Assembly (NCBI GenBank): GCA_947259075.1
Contig: CAMYKQ010000059.1
Coordinates: 43,519 to 107,518, forward strand
Reading direction: 5' to 3'
DNA: 64,000 nt
Origin: an uncultured Gammaproteobacteria bacterium
GTDB lineage: Bacteria; Pseudomonadota; Gammaproteobacteria; DRLM01
Part shown: in pieces, positions 37,440 to 45,813 of the stretch
Numbering within the stretch: the first letter of the stretch is position 1
Layout: the number at the start of each line of letters is the position of its first letter
Position numbers and translations under genes: made by a program
The notes under the pieces: model-generated
What the model was told of the DNA's origin: nothing
The model's input: the letters and a program-made list of their open reading frames with translations, nothing else
The model's database searches: none

Positions 37440-37982
37440 ATGCGGCGCAAACCCAGCATCAGCCCGGAAGACGCCGAATTATTCCGCCGCGAGGCCGGAC
37501 CGGTGAAGCCGTTGCGCCATGATCACGCGGATCTGCCGGTCACCCGGCCTGCCCCCCTCCCGCAGCAGACCTGGCGCGAGAACGCCCTGGTGCGCGAGGA
37601 GATGCTCTTCGGCGAATTCGACCCCGCGGACATGGAAACCGGCGAGGAGCTGGTCTACATGCGCCCCGGCCTGCAACGCGGGGTCTTGCGCAAACTGCGG
37701 CGCGGCCACTACAGCGTGCGCCGCCAGCTCGACCTGCACGGACTCACTGTCCCCGAAGCGCGCCGGGCGCTCAACGAGTTTCTCGCGCAGTGCACCGAAC
37801 AGGGCGAACGCTGCGTGCGCATCATCCACGGCAAGGGCCTCAATTCACGGAATCAGCAGCCGGTGCTCAAGATCAAGGTCAACACCTGGTTGCGCCTGCG
37901 CAAGGAAATCCTCGCCTTTTGTTCCGCGCCCGCCGTGGACGGCGGCACCGGCGCGGTCTACGTGCTGCTGAGCCAGCGCTAA
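37440..37982 (+). CDS. Smr-domain endonuclease (SmrA/SmrB type)
   Basis: 180 residues from ATG 37440, preceded by GGAGCACGCC; an ATG 12 bases upstream is weaker. The N-terminal region has PEDAELFRREAGPVKPL and YMRPGLQRGVLRKLRRGHYS, as in SmrB. The Smr domain, about residues 95-178, has LDLHGLTVPEARRALNEFL and IIHGKGLNS; DLHGLT and HGKG are the active-site motifs. SmrB in E. coli cuts mRNA at collided ribosomes; SmrA is less understood. Length and the 'YVRP..LRKLRRG.YS' block favour a SmrB-like role. mfd follows on the same strand 99 bp later. Confidence 0.9.
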   Translation: MRRKPSISPEDAELFRREAGPVKPLRHDHADLPVTRPAPLPQQTWRENALVREEMLFGEFDPADMETGEELVYMRPGLQRGVLRKLRRGHYSVRRQLDLHGLTVPEARRALNEFLAQCTEQGERCVRIIHGKGLNSRNQQPVLKIKVNTWLRLRKEILAFCSAPAVDGGTGAVYVLLSQR

Positions 37983-38081
37983 GCGGCTTGGGTCCGGCAA
38001 ACTAATTATGGGAAAATGCGGCACGGCGCCCCCGCCTTGCGGGTGAGGGGCGCTATTTGTGTTGTAAACAGCGGAGAAACG

Positions 38082-41000
38082 ATGAGTACGCCCCAGGAAC
38101 GCGACGACGGCAATAAATGCAGCCCCTTCGACCCGCCGCTGCCGCGCCGCGCCCATGAGCCGCGACAGTGGCAGCGGCTGAGCGGCAGCGCGCTGGGCTT
38201 GGCCGTGAGCCAAGCTGCCCGGCGCCACGCTGGGCCGGTGCTGCTCATCGCCGCTGATACCCCCGAGGCCGCCCGCCTCGAATACGAGCTGCGCTTTTTC
38301 AGTGGCGAGGATGAAGCCCTGCCAGTGCTCAGCTTTCCCGATTGGGAGACCCTGCCCTACGATAATTTCTCGCCGCACCAAGACATCGTCTCGCAACGCC
38401 TGGCAACCCTCTATCGCCTGCCCGCGCTGAAACACGGCATGCTGGTGGTGCCGGTCAACACCCTGATGCAACGCCTGGCACCCTGCAGTTATTTGCAGGG
38501 ACATAGTTTGTTATTGGATGTCGGCGAACGCCTCGACCTCGAGGCCATGCGCCTGCGCTTGGAGGCGGGCGGTTACCGCTGCGTCTCACAGGTGATGGAG
38601 CACGGCGAATTCGCGGTGCGCGGCAGCCTGCTCGATCTCTTTCCCATGGGCAGCACGCTGCCCTATCGCATTGATTTGTTCGATGAACAAGTCGACAGCA
38701 TCCGCAGCTTCGACCCGGAGTCACAGCGCTCATTGGACAATGTGCAACAAATCCGCTTATTGCCCGCGCGTGAATTTCCGCTGCACGAAGACGCCATCTC
38801 CCAATTCCGTCAAGCTTATCGCCTCGCCTTTGAAGGCAATCCGCAAAACAGCGCGATTTACCGCGGCGTGAGCGAGGGCTTGGCGCCGCCGGGTATCGAA
38901 TACTACCTGCCGCTGTTTTTCAACGAAACCGCCAGCCTCTTCGATTACCTCGCCGCCGACACGCTGATCGTCACCACCCCCGGCGTCGCCACCGCCCTCG
39001 AAGGCGTGTGGAATGAAATCAACGGCCGCTACGAATCGTTGCGCCACAACCTCGAACGGCCGCTGCTGCCGCCGGCACAGGCATTTTTCCCGCCACTGGC
39101 CATCACCGAACGCAGCGCCCGCCATCCGCTGGTCAGCGTCGAGAGCCTGGGCGCGGCGCCGGATGCCTGCGTCTTCGCCACCACCCCGCCGCCACCCTTG
39201 CCCATCATCGCCCGCGCCGAACGCCCCGCCGAGGCGCTGCTGAATTTTCTCGACGCCTTTCCCGGCCGTGTGCTGTTCGCCGCGGAAACCCCGGGGCGGC
39301 GCGAGACCCTGCTCGACTTGCTCAAAGGCCATGAGTTGCATCCGGGCGCCTTCGATAACTGGCGCGATTTCGCCGAGGGCGATACCCGCCTCGGCATCAC
39401 CGTCGCGCCGCTGGAACAGGGCTTGCTGGTCGAATCGCCGCCGCTGGCCATCATCAGCGAGGTGCAGTTGTTCGGTGAACAAGCAGTGCAGCGCCGCCGC
39501 CGCAAGAGCGCGCGCACCCGCGACGCCGACGCGCTCATCCGCGACCTCACCGAGCTCAACCCCGGCGCGCCGGTGGTGCACGAGGAACACGGCGTCGGCC
39601 GCTACCTCGGCATGCAGACGCTCGACATCGGCGGCCTCACCACCGAGTTCATCACCCTCGAATACGCGGGCGGCGACAAACTCTACGTGCCCGTCGCCTC
39701 GCTGCATCTCATCAGCCGTTACAGCGGCGCCGCGCCGGAACAGGCGCCGCTGCACAAACTCGGCTCCGATCAATGGGCCAAGGCCAAACGCCGCGCCGCG
39801 GAAAAGGTGCGCGACGTCGCCGCCGAGCTGCTGGACATCTACGCCCGCCGCGCCGCGCGCCAAGGCCATGCCTTCCCCGAGCCGGACATACATTACCGCG
39901 CCTTCGCCAGCGCCTTTCCCTTCGAGGAAACGCCGGATCAACAGACCGCCATCGACGCCGTGCTGGAGGACATGCACAGAACCCAGCCCATGGATCGCCT
40001 GGTATGCGGCGACGTCGGTTTCGGCAAAACCGAAGTGGCGCTGCGCGCCGCCTTCATGGCGGTGCACAACGGCAAGCAAGTCGCGGTGCTGGTGCCCACG
40101 ACTTTGCTGGCGCAACAGCACTACCAGAATTTTCAGGACCGTTTCGCCGACTGGCCGGTAAAGGTGGAAAGTCTGTCGCGCTTCCGTTCCGCCAAGGAAC
40201 AAGAGGCGGTGTTAAGCGGGCTGGCCGATGGCAAGGTCGACATTGTCATCGGTACCCATAAACTGCTGCAATCGAGAATCGAATTCAAACGATTGGGACT
40301 GGCGATCGTCGATGAGGAACACCGCTTCGGCGTGCGGCAAAAAGAGTGGCTGAAGAGCCTGCGCAGCGAGGTGCACATCCTCACCCTTACCGCCACGCCG
40401 ATACCGCGCACCATGAATATGGCGCTGTCGGGCATGCGCGATCTCTCCATCATCGCCACCCCGCCGTCGCGGCGCATGGCGATCAAGACCTTCGTGCGCG
40501 AATGGGATCAGGGGTTGATCCGCGAGGCCTGTCTACGTGAATTGAAACGTGGCGGCCAGGTGTTTTTCCTGCACAACGAAGTAAAATCGATCGAAAAAAC
40601 CGCGCGCGAAATCACCGCGCTGATGCCCGAGGCGCGGGTGCGCGTCGCCCACGGGCAGATGCGCGAACGCGAACTCGAGCAGGTGATGCTGGACTTCTAT
40701 CACCACCGCTTCAATGTGCTGGTGTGCACCACCATCATCGAGACCGGCATCGACATCCCCAATGCCAATACCATCATCATCCACGACGCCGATCACTTCG
40801 GCCTGGCGCAATTGCACCAATTGCGCGGCCGCGTCGGCCGCTCGCATCACCAGGCCTATGCCTATTTAATCGTGCCGCCGCGCAAGTTGATGAGCGCCGA
40901 CGCCATTAAACGCCTGGAGGCCATCGAGGCACTGGAAGACTTGGGCGCCGGCTTCACCCTCGCCACCCACGACCTGGAAATCCGCGGCGCGGGCGAATTG

Positions 41001-41573
41001 CTCGGTGACGAACAGAGCGGACAGATGCACGAGATCGGTTTCACCCTCTACACCCAATTGCTGGAGCGCGCCGTCAAATCGCTCAAGGCCGGCCGTCAGC
41101 CGGAACTCGACGCGCCGCTCAGCCACGGCGGCGAGATCGAGCTGCGCATCCCCGCGTTGATACCCGAGGATTATCTGCCCGACGTGCACAGCCGCCTGGT
41201 GATGTACAAGCGCATCGCCAGCGCCGAGAATGAAGAGGCGCTGCGCGAATTGCAGGTGGAGATGATAGACCGCTTCGGCCTGCTGCCCGAACCCGCGAAG
41301 AATCTCATGCGCGTCACCGAAATAAAATTGAAGGCGCAGGCCATGGGCGTGCGCAAGATCGAGGCGGGGCCGCAGGGCGGACGCATCCTCTTCGACAAGG
41401 AGCCGAAGATCGATCCGGCGATGGTGATACGCCTGATCCAAACCCAAGCCAAGACCTATAGACTGGACGGCCAGGACAAATTGCGCTTCACCATGAACCT
41501 GGAAGACCGCGAGACGCGCTTTCAATCCATCGAAAAATTATTGGCGATGCTGGCGCTGAAAGAGGCGGCGTGA
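38082..41573 (+). CDS. mfd: Transcription-repair coupling factor
   Basis: 1163 residues from ATG 38082 (ribosome site GGAGAAAC). The UvrB-like N-terminal domains are present (FFSGEDEALPVLSFPDWETLPYD). The CarD-like RNA polymerase-interacting domain has PVVHEEHGVGRYLGMQ. The RecG-like translocase has Walker A GDVGFGKTEVALRAAF, DEEHRFG, TATPIPRTMNMAL and QLRGRVGRS. A C-terminal D7 domain (TRCF) follows. Mfd pushes stalled RNA polymerase off damaged DNA and recruits UvrA. Length is normal. csiV, def and slp genes that often cluster with mfd follow. Confidence 0.98.
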   Translation: MSTPQERDDGNKCSPFDPPLPRRAHEPRQWQRLSGSALGLAVSQAARRHAGPVLLIAADTPEAARLEYELRFFSGEDEALPVLSFPDWETLPYDNFSPHQDIVSQRLATLYRLPALKHGMLVVPVNTLMQRLAPCSYLQGHSLLLDVGERLDLEAMRLRLEAGGYRCVSQVMEHGEFAVRGSLLDLFPMGSTLPYRIDLFDEQVDSIRSFDPESQRSLDNVQQIRLLPAREFPLHEDAISQFRQAYRLAFEGNPQNSAIYRGVSEGLAPPGIEYYLPLFFNETASLFDYLAADTLIVTTPGVATALEGVWNEINGRYESLRHNLERPLLPPAQAFFPPLAITERSARHPLVSVESLGAAPDACVFATTPPPPLPIIARAERPAEALLNFLDAFPGRVLFAAETPGRRETLLDLLKGHELHPGAFDNWRDFAEGDTRLGITVAPLEQGLLVESPPLAIISEVQLFGEQAVQRRRRKSARTRDADALIRDLTELNPGAPVVHEEHGVGRYLGMQTLDIGGLTTEFITLEYAGGDKLYVPVASLHLISRYSGAAPEQAPLHKLGSDQWAKAKRRAAEKVRDVAAELLDIYARRAARQGHAFPEPDIHYRAFASAFPFEETPDQQTAIDAVLEDMHRTQPMDRLVCGDVGFGKTEVALRAAFMAVHNGKQVAVLVPTTLLAQQHYQNFQDRFADWPVKVESLSRFRSAKEQEAVLSGLADGKVDIVIGTHKLLQSRIEFKRLGLAIVDEEHRFGVRQKEWLKSLRSEVHILTLTATPIPRTMNMALSGMRDLSIIATPPSRRMAIKTFVREWDQGLIREACLRELKRGGQVFFLHNEVKSIEKTAREITALMPEARVRVAHGQMRERELEQVMLDFYHHRFNVLVCTTIIETGIDIPNANTIIIHDADHFGLAQLHQLRGRVGRSHHQAYAYLIVPPRKLMSADAIKRLEAIEALEDLGAGFTLATHDLEIRGAGELLGDEQSGQMHEIGFTLYTQLLERAVKSLKAGRQPELDAPLSHGGEIELRIPALIPEDYLPDVHSRLVMYKRIASAENEEALRELQVEMIDRFGLLPEPAKNLMRVTEIKLKAQAMGVRKIEAGPQGGRILFDKEPKIDPAMVIRLIQTQAKTYRLDGQDKLRFTMNLEDRETRFQSIEKLLAMLALKEAA

Positions 41574-41685
41574 ACGGACACGCGCCTATCGAATATCCGG
41601 CCCATCGCTTTACAGCGGGCGCTCACGCGCCGAAGATAGGCCGGTCATTCACCCTCGCTTCGCGCTCACCCACGGAGGATGCTCT

Positions 41686-41991
41686 ATGTACATCGCCATG
41701 AACCGTTTCAAAATCGTGCCGGGCCTGGAAGAGGACTTCATCCAGGTGTGGAAGCAGCGCGAGAGTTACCTCGACGGCGTGCCCGGCTTCAAATCCTTCA
41801 ATCTGCTGCAAGGCCCCGGCAACGAGGAATACAGCTTGTTCGCTTCTCATTCAATCTGGGCGTCGGAACAAGACTTCATCAATTGGACTAAATCAGAGGC
41901 CTTCCGCAAGGCCCATGCGCAAGCGGGCGGACAGAACAAACACCTCTACCTCGGCCCGCCGCAGTTCGAAGGTTTCACCGCGGTGATTTAA
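41686..41991 (+). CDS. ABM-domain protein, probable haem-degrading monooxygenase
   Basis: 101 residues; GGAGG lies upstream of the ATG. The antibiotic-biosynthesis-monooxygenase fold is indicated by MNRFKIVPGLEEDFIQVW, PGFKSFNLLQGPG and the C-terminal GPPQFEGFTAVI. Asn6, Trp67 and His77 fall at the positions of the Asn-Trp-His triad of IsdG-type haem monooxygenases, so haem breakdown for iron release (HmoA/IsdG-like) is a reasonable prediction. No iron-uptake genes are nearby. It is 112 bp after mfd on the same strand. Confidence 0.75.
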   Translation: MYIAMNRFKIVPGLEEDFIQVWKQRESYLDGVPGFKSFNLLQGPGNEEYSLFASHSIWASEQDFINWTKSEAFRKAHAQAGGQNKHLYLGPPQFEGFTAVI

Positions 41992-42014
41992 GCCTCGCGC
42001 GCTTCGCCGCGGAG

Positions 42015-42512
42015 TCAGCGAATGATGCTCAAACCGAAACCGAAATGGACGTTGGACTGCGGCTCGCGGCCGTCGCGCGGCCACAAATAGATCTCAGCGG
42101 GCTCCATCACGGGATAAGTATAGGCGGCCTCGCCGATCTGGCCGGTGTGAGTGCGCCGCAACACACCGCTCACGCTGATAAGGCGGCCGGTAACGAAATC
42201 GGCGGTTTCAAGATAGCTTTGTTTGATGACGAAGAAGCGGCCCGTGGGCGTGGCATTGATATCAGGCCGGAAGGCATTATCCAGCGGATAGCCGAGCACT
42301 TCGATCTGGGTGCTCTCTTTCAGATTGCCGCTGCTCAAAATGATGCCGCCCCAAATCACCCGCGCCTCGCGTTGCGTCTCGATCTCCACCGCCGCCCGTT
42401 GCGGCGTGAGGCTTTTGTCGACGCCTTGCGCGTCGAACTTCGGGTTGCTGGCACACGCGGCCAACAGCAAAGCCATGACGGCGATGAACGCGGCTTTCGC
42501 GGATAGGCGCAT
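42015..42512 (-). CDS. Slp-family outer-membrane lipoprotein (second copy)
   Basis: 165 residues from ATG 42512, with AAGGAG 6 nt before it; the frame extends upstream but into a region without start signals. Lipobox LLAAC (Cys20). Core blocks are REARVIWGGIILSSGNLKES, TQIEVLGYPLD, GRFFVIKQSYLE, GRLISVSGVL and a Y-P-V-M..EIYLWP end. Slp (starvation lipoprotein) proteins are outer-membrane lipoproteins induced by carbon starvation; YeaY is a relative. It is 14 bp after the stop of a paralogous gene, so the pair is co-transcribed. Confidence 0.88.
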   Translation of the reverse strand: MRLSAKAAFIAVMALLLAACASNPKFDAQGVDKSLTPQRAAVEIETQREARVIWGGIILSSGNLKESTQIEVLGYPLDNAFRPDINATPTGRFFVIKQSYLETADFVTGRLISVSGVLRRTHTGQIGEAAYTYPVMEPAEIYLWPRDGREPQSNVHFGFGLSIIR

Positions 42513-42526
42513 ATTGAACTCCTTAC

Positions 42527-43069
42527 TTACCACCAATAGGGATAGCGGTGACGGTAATACCAAGGATAATACGGATAGGGCCACCAGGGGTCATCCCAGT
42601 ACGGCGGCGGCTGATAGGGCGGCGCGGGAGACGGCGGCGGCCACAGATAATAATTTTCGATCGCCACCACGGGGAAGCTGTAGTCGAATTTATCAATCGG
42701 CCGTCGCTCCTCCCCCGCTATTTTGCCGACCACGGTGAGCGCGCGCCCTGGGCTATAAACCACGGGGTCGAGAAAACCGTCGTAGCGCGCGAGGAAACGC
42801 CCGCTGCTCTGTCCTTCCTCCGCCGGCCGGCCGTTGCTCTGCAGCGGTCTGGCGACCAGCTCCACCCAGCTCCGCCCCGGGCGGTTTTCCACCGCGACGA
42901 TGGTGCCGCCCCAGCGCACCACGGTACCGAGGTGCTGCTGCACCTGCCCGCGCACCATGTCTTCACTGGGGCTGCCGGCGGGTGCTTCACGTATTTGCGG
43001 CGGGATTTGGCTGGCGCAGGCGTTGAGCCAGGCCACCAATATGATTGAATAAAACCCACGCTTCAGCAT
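42527..43069 (-). CDS. Slp-family outer-membrane lipoprotein with aromatic-proline tail (first copy)
   Basis: 180 residues. Lipoprotein signal ending WLNAC (Cys18). The Slp core shares GTVVRWGGTIVAVEN, SWVELVARPL, GRFLARYDGFLD and ALTVVGKI with the neighbour. After the VAIENYYLWPP block the protein ends in about 35 residues almost entirely Pro, Tyr and Trp (PPYWDDPWWPYPYYPWYY), a tail the other copy lacks. Such W/Y/P-rich tails are predicted to be exposed and disordered. It is 82 bp downstream of def on the same strand. Confidence 0.88.
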   Translation of the reverse strand: MLKRGFYSIILVAWLNACASQIPPQIREAPAGSPSEDMVRGQVQQHLGTVVRWGGTIVAVENRPGRSWVELVARPLQSNGRPAEEGQSSGRFLARYDGFLDPVVYSPGRALTVVGKIAGEERRPIDKFDYSFPVVAIENYYLWPPPSPAPPYQPPPYWDDPWWPYPYYPWYYRHRYPYWW

Positions 43070-43151
43070 CGCAAGCTCCGTTCACATCTCACGCCGCCAT
43101 GGCGCGCCTTCCGCGGCTGACGCGCACCTTCAAAGCACTTGCGCGAATCCG

Positions 43152-43685
43152 TTACGCCTTTTCAGCCCCTTTTCCGGGAACAAGTTCATCCTCAAAACCG
43201 AAGCGGCTCAAATCGCGGATACGGCGCGGATAGAGGATACCGTCGAGGTGATCGCACTCGTGTTGCACCACCCGCGCGTGGAAATCCTTCACCTCGCGCT
43301 CGAAGCGCTGGCCGTGCTGATCGAAGCCGCTATAACGCAAATGGGTGTGACGCGGCACCAAACCACGGAGGCCGGGTACGCTGAGACAGCCTTCCCAATC
43401 CTCATCCATCGCCTCGGACATGAGCGTGATCTCGGGATTGATGAGCACCGTAGTGGGCACGGGTTCCACCTCCGGGTAGCGCGGATTAGCCTCTACGCCG
43501 AAAATCACCAGCCGGAGGTTGACGCCGATCTGCGGCGCGGCCAAACCGGCGCCGTCCAGCGCCGCCATGGTCTCGAACATATCATCGACCAAGCGGTCGA
43601 GGCTGGGGGTGTTAAATTCGCCGACGGCCTCCGCCACCCGCAGCAAACGCGGATCGCCCATGCGTAATACTTTCTGTACAGCCAT
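43152..43685 (-). CDS. def: Peptide deformylase
   Basis: 177 residues from ATG 43685 (GAAGGTT just upstream); a TTG 21 bases earlier is less likely. All three deformylase motifs are intact: [17 protein letters not shown] and QHECDHLDG. Cys of motif 2 and both His of motif 3 hold the catalytic metal, and Glu of HECDH is the catalytic acid. It removes the formyl group from nascent proteins. A second def gene usually exists near fmt; this one lies in the mfd-csiV region. Divergent from csiV. Confidence 0.95.
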   Translation of the reverse strand: MAVQKVLRMGDPRLLRVAEAVGEFNTPSLDRLVDDMFETMAALDGAGLAAPQIGVNLRLVIFGVEANPRYPEVEPVPTTVLINPEITLMSEAMDEDWEGCLSVPGLRGLVPRHTHLRYSGFDQHGQRFEREVKDFHARVVQHECDHLDGILYPRRIRDLSRFGFEDELVPGKGAEKA

Positions 43686-43768
43686 AACCTTCGCGCCCTT
43701 TGCCAAGTGTGCGCCGCTCCGGTATCGTTAGACCCCTTCGCCGCGAACAAGATTTCTGACCTTAAAGT

Positions 43769-44440
43769 ATGAATAAAATTCTCGCCGCCTTCTTGCTCTC
43801 CGCCCTCATTTCGAGCGCCGCGGCGGATGAGCTCTATAAAGTTGAATTCATCGTTTTTGAGAATCTGGACCCAGCGGCCCAATTCAGCGAGCAATGGCCC
43901 GAAAACCCCGGACAACCGGCCGCGGAAAACAATATCGAACTCAGCGCCCAAACCACGCCGCTCAACGCAAGCGCCGCGCCATCTCCGGGGGAAAACCCGT
44001 GGCGGCAATTGACGGCGGCGGAGCTGAGCATGGGCGGAGTCTATCAGCGGCTGCGCGCCTCGGCCCGTTACCGGCCGGTGCTGCATATGGGATGGGTGCA
44101 GCCGCTAGACAACTCCGATCACACCCTCGGTGTCCACGTCCGCGGCGACGCGATGAGCGCAGTTAACCCCGCAAGCGCTATGCTGGCCAATAGCCCCAGC
44201 ACGGTGGACGGCACGGTGGCTTTACGCCGCGGCCGCTTCCTGCACACCGACGTCGATCTGGTCTACAGCAAAGCGGCAACACCCGCGGAGAACGCCAGCG
44301 TCAACCCGCCCTTGCAAGTACGCATGACCGACTCACGCCGCTTGCGCAACAATGAACTGCACTACTTGGATCACCCCTTATTCGGCGTCATCATCACCGT
44401 GAACCCGGTGGAGAGCAACGCCGCCTCAGGCGCGCAATAA
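43769..44440 (+). CDS. csiV: CsiV-family cell-shape/peptidoglycan-binding protein
   Basis: 223 residues. Signal peptide (MNKILAAFLLSALISSAAA) then ELYKVEFIVFEN, QFSEQWPENP, GVYQRLRASARYRPVLHMGWVQPL, GDAMSAVNP, and a C-terminal SRRLRNNELHYLDHPLFGVIITV. This is the CsiV family (PF10972). In Vibrio cholerae CsiV helps activate peptidoglycan synthase PBP1a and protects against D-amino-acid stress. The location near mfd is conserved. The 3' end overlaps the methylthioinosine phosphorylase gene by 15 bp tail to tail. Confidence 0.88.
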   Translation: MNKILAAFLLSALISSAAADELYKVEFIVFENLDPAAQFSEQWPENPGQPAAENNIELSAQTTPLNASAAPSPGENPWRQLTAAELSMGGVYQRLRASARYRPVLHMGWVQPLDNSDHTLGVHVRGDAMSAVNPASAMLANSPSTVDGTVALRRGRFLHTDVDLVYSKAATPAENASVNPPLQVRMTDSRRLRNNELHYLDHPLFGVIITVNPVESNAASGAQ

Positions 44441-45178
44441 AGGCACGACCTGTTCCAGCACCTCGCGCACCCGGTCCATCCCCTGCTTCACCGACAACTC
44501 GATATCGTGCATCGTGATCGGGCCCGCGCCGCGGCCCGCGGCCTTGTTGACCACCACCGCGCAAGTGGCGTAATGCAAATCCAATTCACGGGCCAGCGCC
44601 GCCTCGGGCATGCCGGTCATGCCGACCACGGTGCAGCCATCGCTGGCCATGCGGTCTATCTCCGCGGCGGTTTCCAAACGCGGGCCTTGGGTGGTGCCGT
44701 AGGTGCCGTGATCGACGAAATCCACCTTCGCCACTTGGCAGGCGCGTATCAGTAACTGGCGCAATTCTTCGCTATAGGGTTCGGTGAAGTCGACATGGGT
44801 CACATGACTCAAGCCGTCTTCGAAAAAGGTATTGTCGCGCGCCGAGGTGTAATCGATGATTTGATCGGGAATGGCCAGCGTGCCCGGTTCGAGATCATCA
44901 CTGATGCCGCCCACCGCCGCCACGGCGATGACATTCTTCACCCCGGTATAGTGCAAGGCCCAGATATTGGCGCGATAGTTAATTTTGTGCGGTGGAATGG
45001 TGTGGCCGTAGCCGTGACGGGCCAGAAACACCACTTCTTTACCCGACAGCACGCCGTGAGTGAGCGGCCCGGACGGTTCGCCGAAAGGCGTATGCACCAC
45101 TTCGCGCTTGGTAATATCGAGATTCTTTAGCGTGGTGAGGCCGGTGCCGCCGATGATCGCCAATTCAGTCATATTCAT
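44426..45178 (-). CDS. S-methyl-5'-thioinosine phosphorylase (MTAP/PNP family)
   Basis: 250 residues. Family blocks: LAIIGGTGLTTL (phosphate site), FLARHGYGHTIPPHKINYRAN, VIAVAAVGGISDDLEPG, TYGTTQGPRLETAAEI and VGMTGMPEAALARELDLHYA. The base-contacting segment is VVNKAAGRG, with Asn as in 6-oxopurine enzymes, not the Asp-rich loop of methylthioadenosine phosphorylases. That matches Pseudomonas-type methylthioinosine phosphorylase (PA3004), which sits in the same mfd-nagZ neighbourhood. It salvages methylthioinosine to hypoxanthine, which the next gene can reuse. Confidence 0.85.
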   Translation of the reverse strand: MNMTELAIIGGTGLTTLKNLDITKREVVHTPFGEPSGPLTHGVLSGKEVVFLARHGYGHTIPPHKINYRANIWALHYTGVKNVIAVAAVGGISDDLEPGTLAIPDQIIDYTSARDNTFFEDGLSHVTHVDFTEPYSEELRQLLIRACQVAKVDFVDHGTYGTTQGPRLETAAEIDRMASDGCTVVGMTGMPEAALARELDLHYATCAVVVNKAAGRGAGPITMHDIELSVKQGMDRVREVLEQVVPLLRA

Positions 45179-45199
45179 TACATCCTTTGATTTTAAGCA

Positions 45200-45754
45200 T
45201 CATTCCTCGGGAACGGCGTAGATTCCCGGCACGTTACGCAAATAACCTTTATAGTCCATGCCGCAGCCGAAGACGTAGCGGTCTTCCACTTCGAGCCCGG
45301 TGAACGTAGCGACTAGCCCGCTTTTACGCTCATGCACTTTATCCAGCAACACCGCGGTAAGCACCTCGCGGGCACCGGCCTCGGCACAGGCCTCGCACAA
45401 GGCTTTCAGGGTCACGCCCTCATCCAAAATATCGTCGATCAGCAACACCACCCGGTCTTGCAGCGAATAGCTCGGCCGCACAATCCAGTTCAGCTTCCCG
45501 CCTTGCATGGCGCCTTGATAGCGAGTGGCATGCAGATAATCGACCTGCAGCGGAAAGTCTAAACGCGGCAACAACTGTCCGGCGGGGATCAAGCCCCCAA
45601 CCATCACACAGAGTACCAAGGGATTGCTATCGGCGAGCCGCGCGGTGATGTCCGCCGCCATGCGGTCGTAGGCGGCTTCGATATCTTTCTGAGAATAAAT
45701 ACGATCGGCGCGAGCATAGACCTCGCGGATAGTTTGAATATGGCTGTCAGTCAT
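45200..45754 (-). CDS. hpt: Hypoxanthine-guanine phosphoribosyltransferase
   Basis: 184 residues from ATG 45754 (MTDSHIQTIREVYARADRIY). The PRPP-binding loop is VVLLIDDILDEGVTLKALC, and LVLCVMVGGLIPAGQLL, YLHATRYQ and the C-terminal YVFGCGMDYKGYLRNVPGIYAV are typical of hypoxanthine/guanine enzymes. It converts hypoxanthine or guanine plus PRPP to IMP or GMP. It lies 22 bp upstream of the methylthioinosine phosphorylase on the same strand, so the two form a purine salvage unit: methylthioinosine to hypoxanthine to IMP. Confidence 0.93.
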   Translation of the reverse strand: MTDSHIQTIREVYARADRIYSQKDIEAAYDRMAADITARLADSNPLVLCVMVGGLIPAGQLLPRLDFPLQVDYLHATRYQGAMQGGKLNWIVRPSYSLQDRVVLLIDDILDEGVTLKALCEACAEAGAREVLTAVLLDKVHERKSGLVATFTGLEVEDRYVFGCGMDYKGYLRNVPGIYAVPEE

Positions 45755-45813
45755 GGATATTATTCTTGCCCGGCAACGGTCCAAGGGCGATTATAGAGGC
45801 CGGCGCGGCGTTA

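Noticed and set aside
38757..40202. 481-codon minus-strand open frame inside mfd
   Set aside because: Mfd helicase motifs are continuous on the plus strand; the minus frame is a GC-codon shadow without ribosome site.
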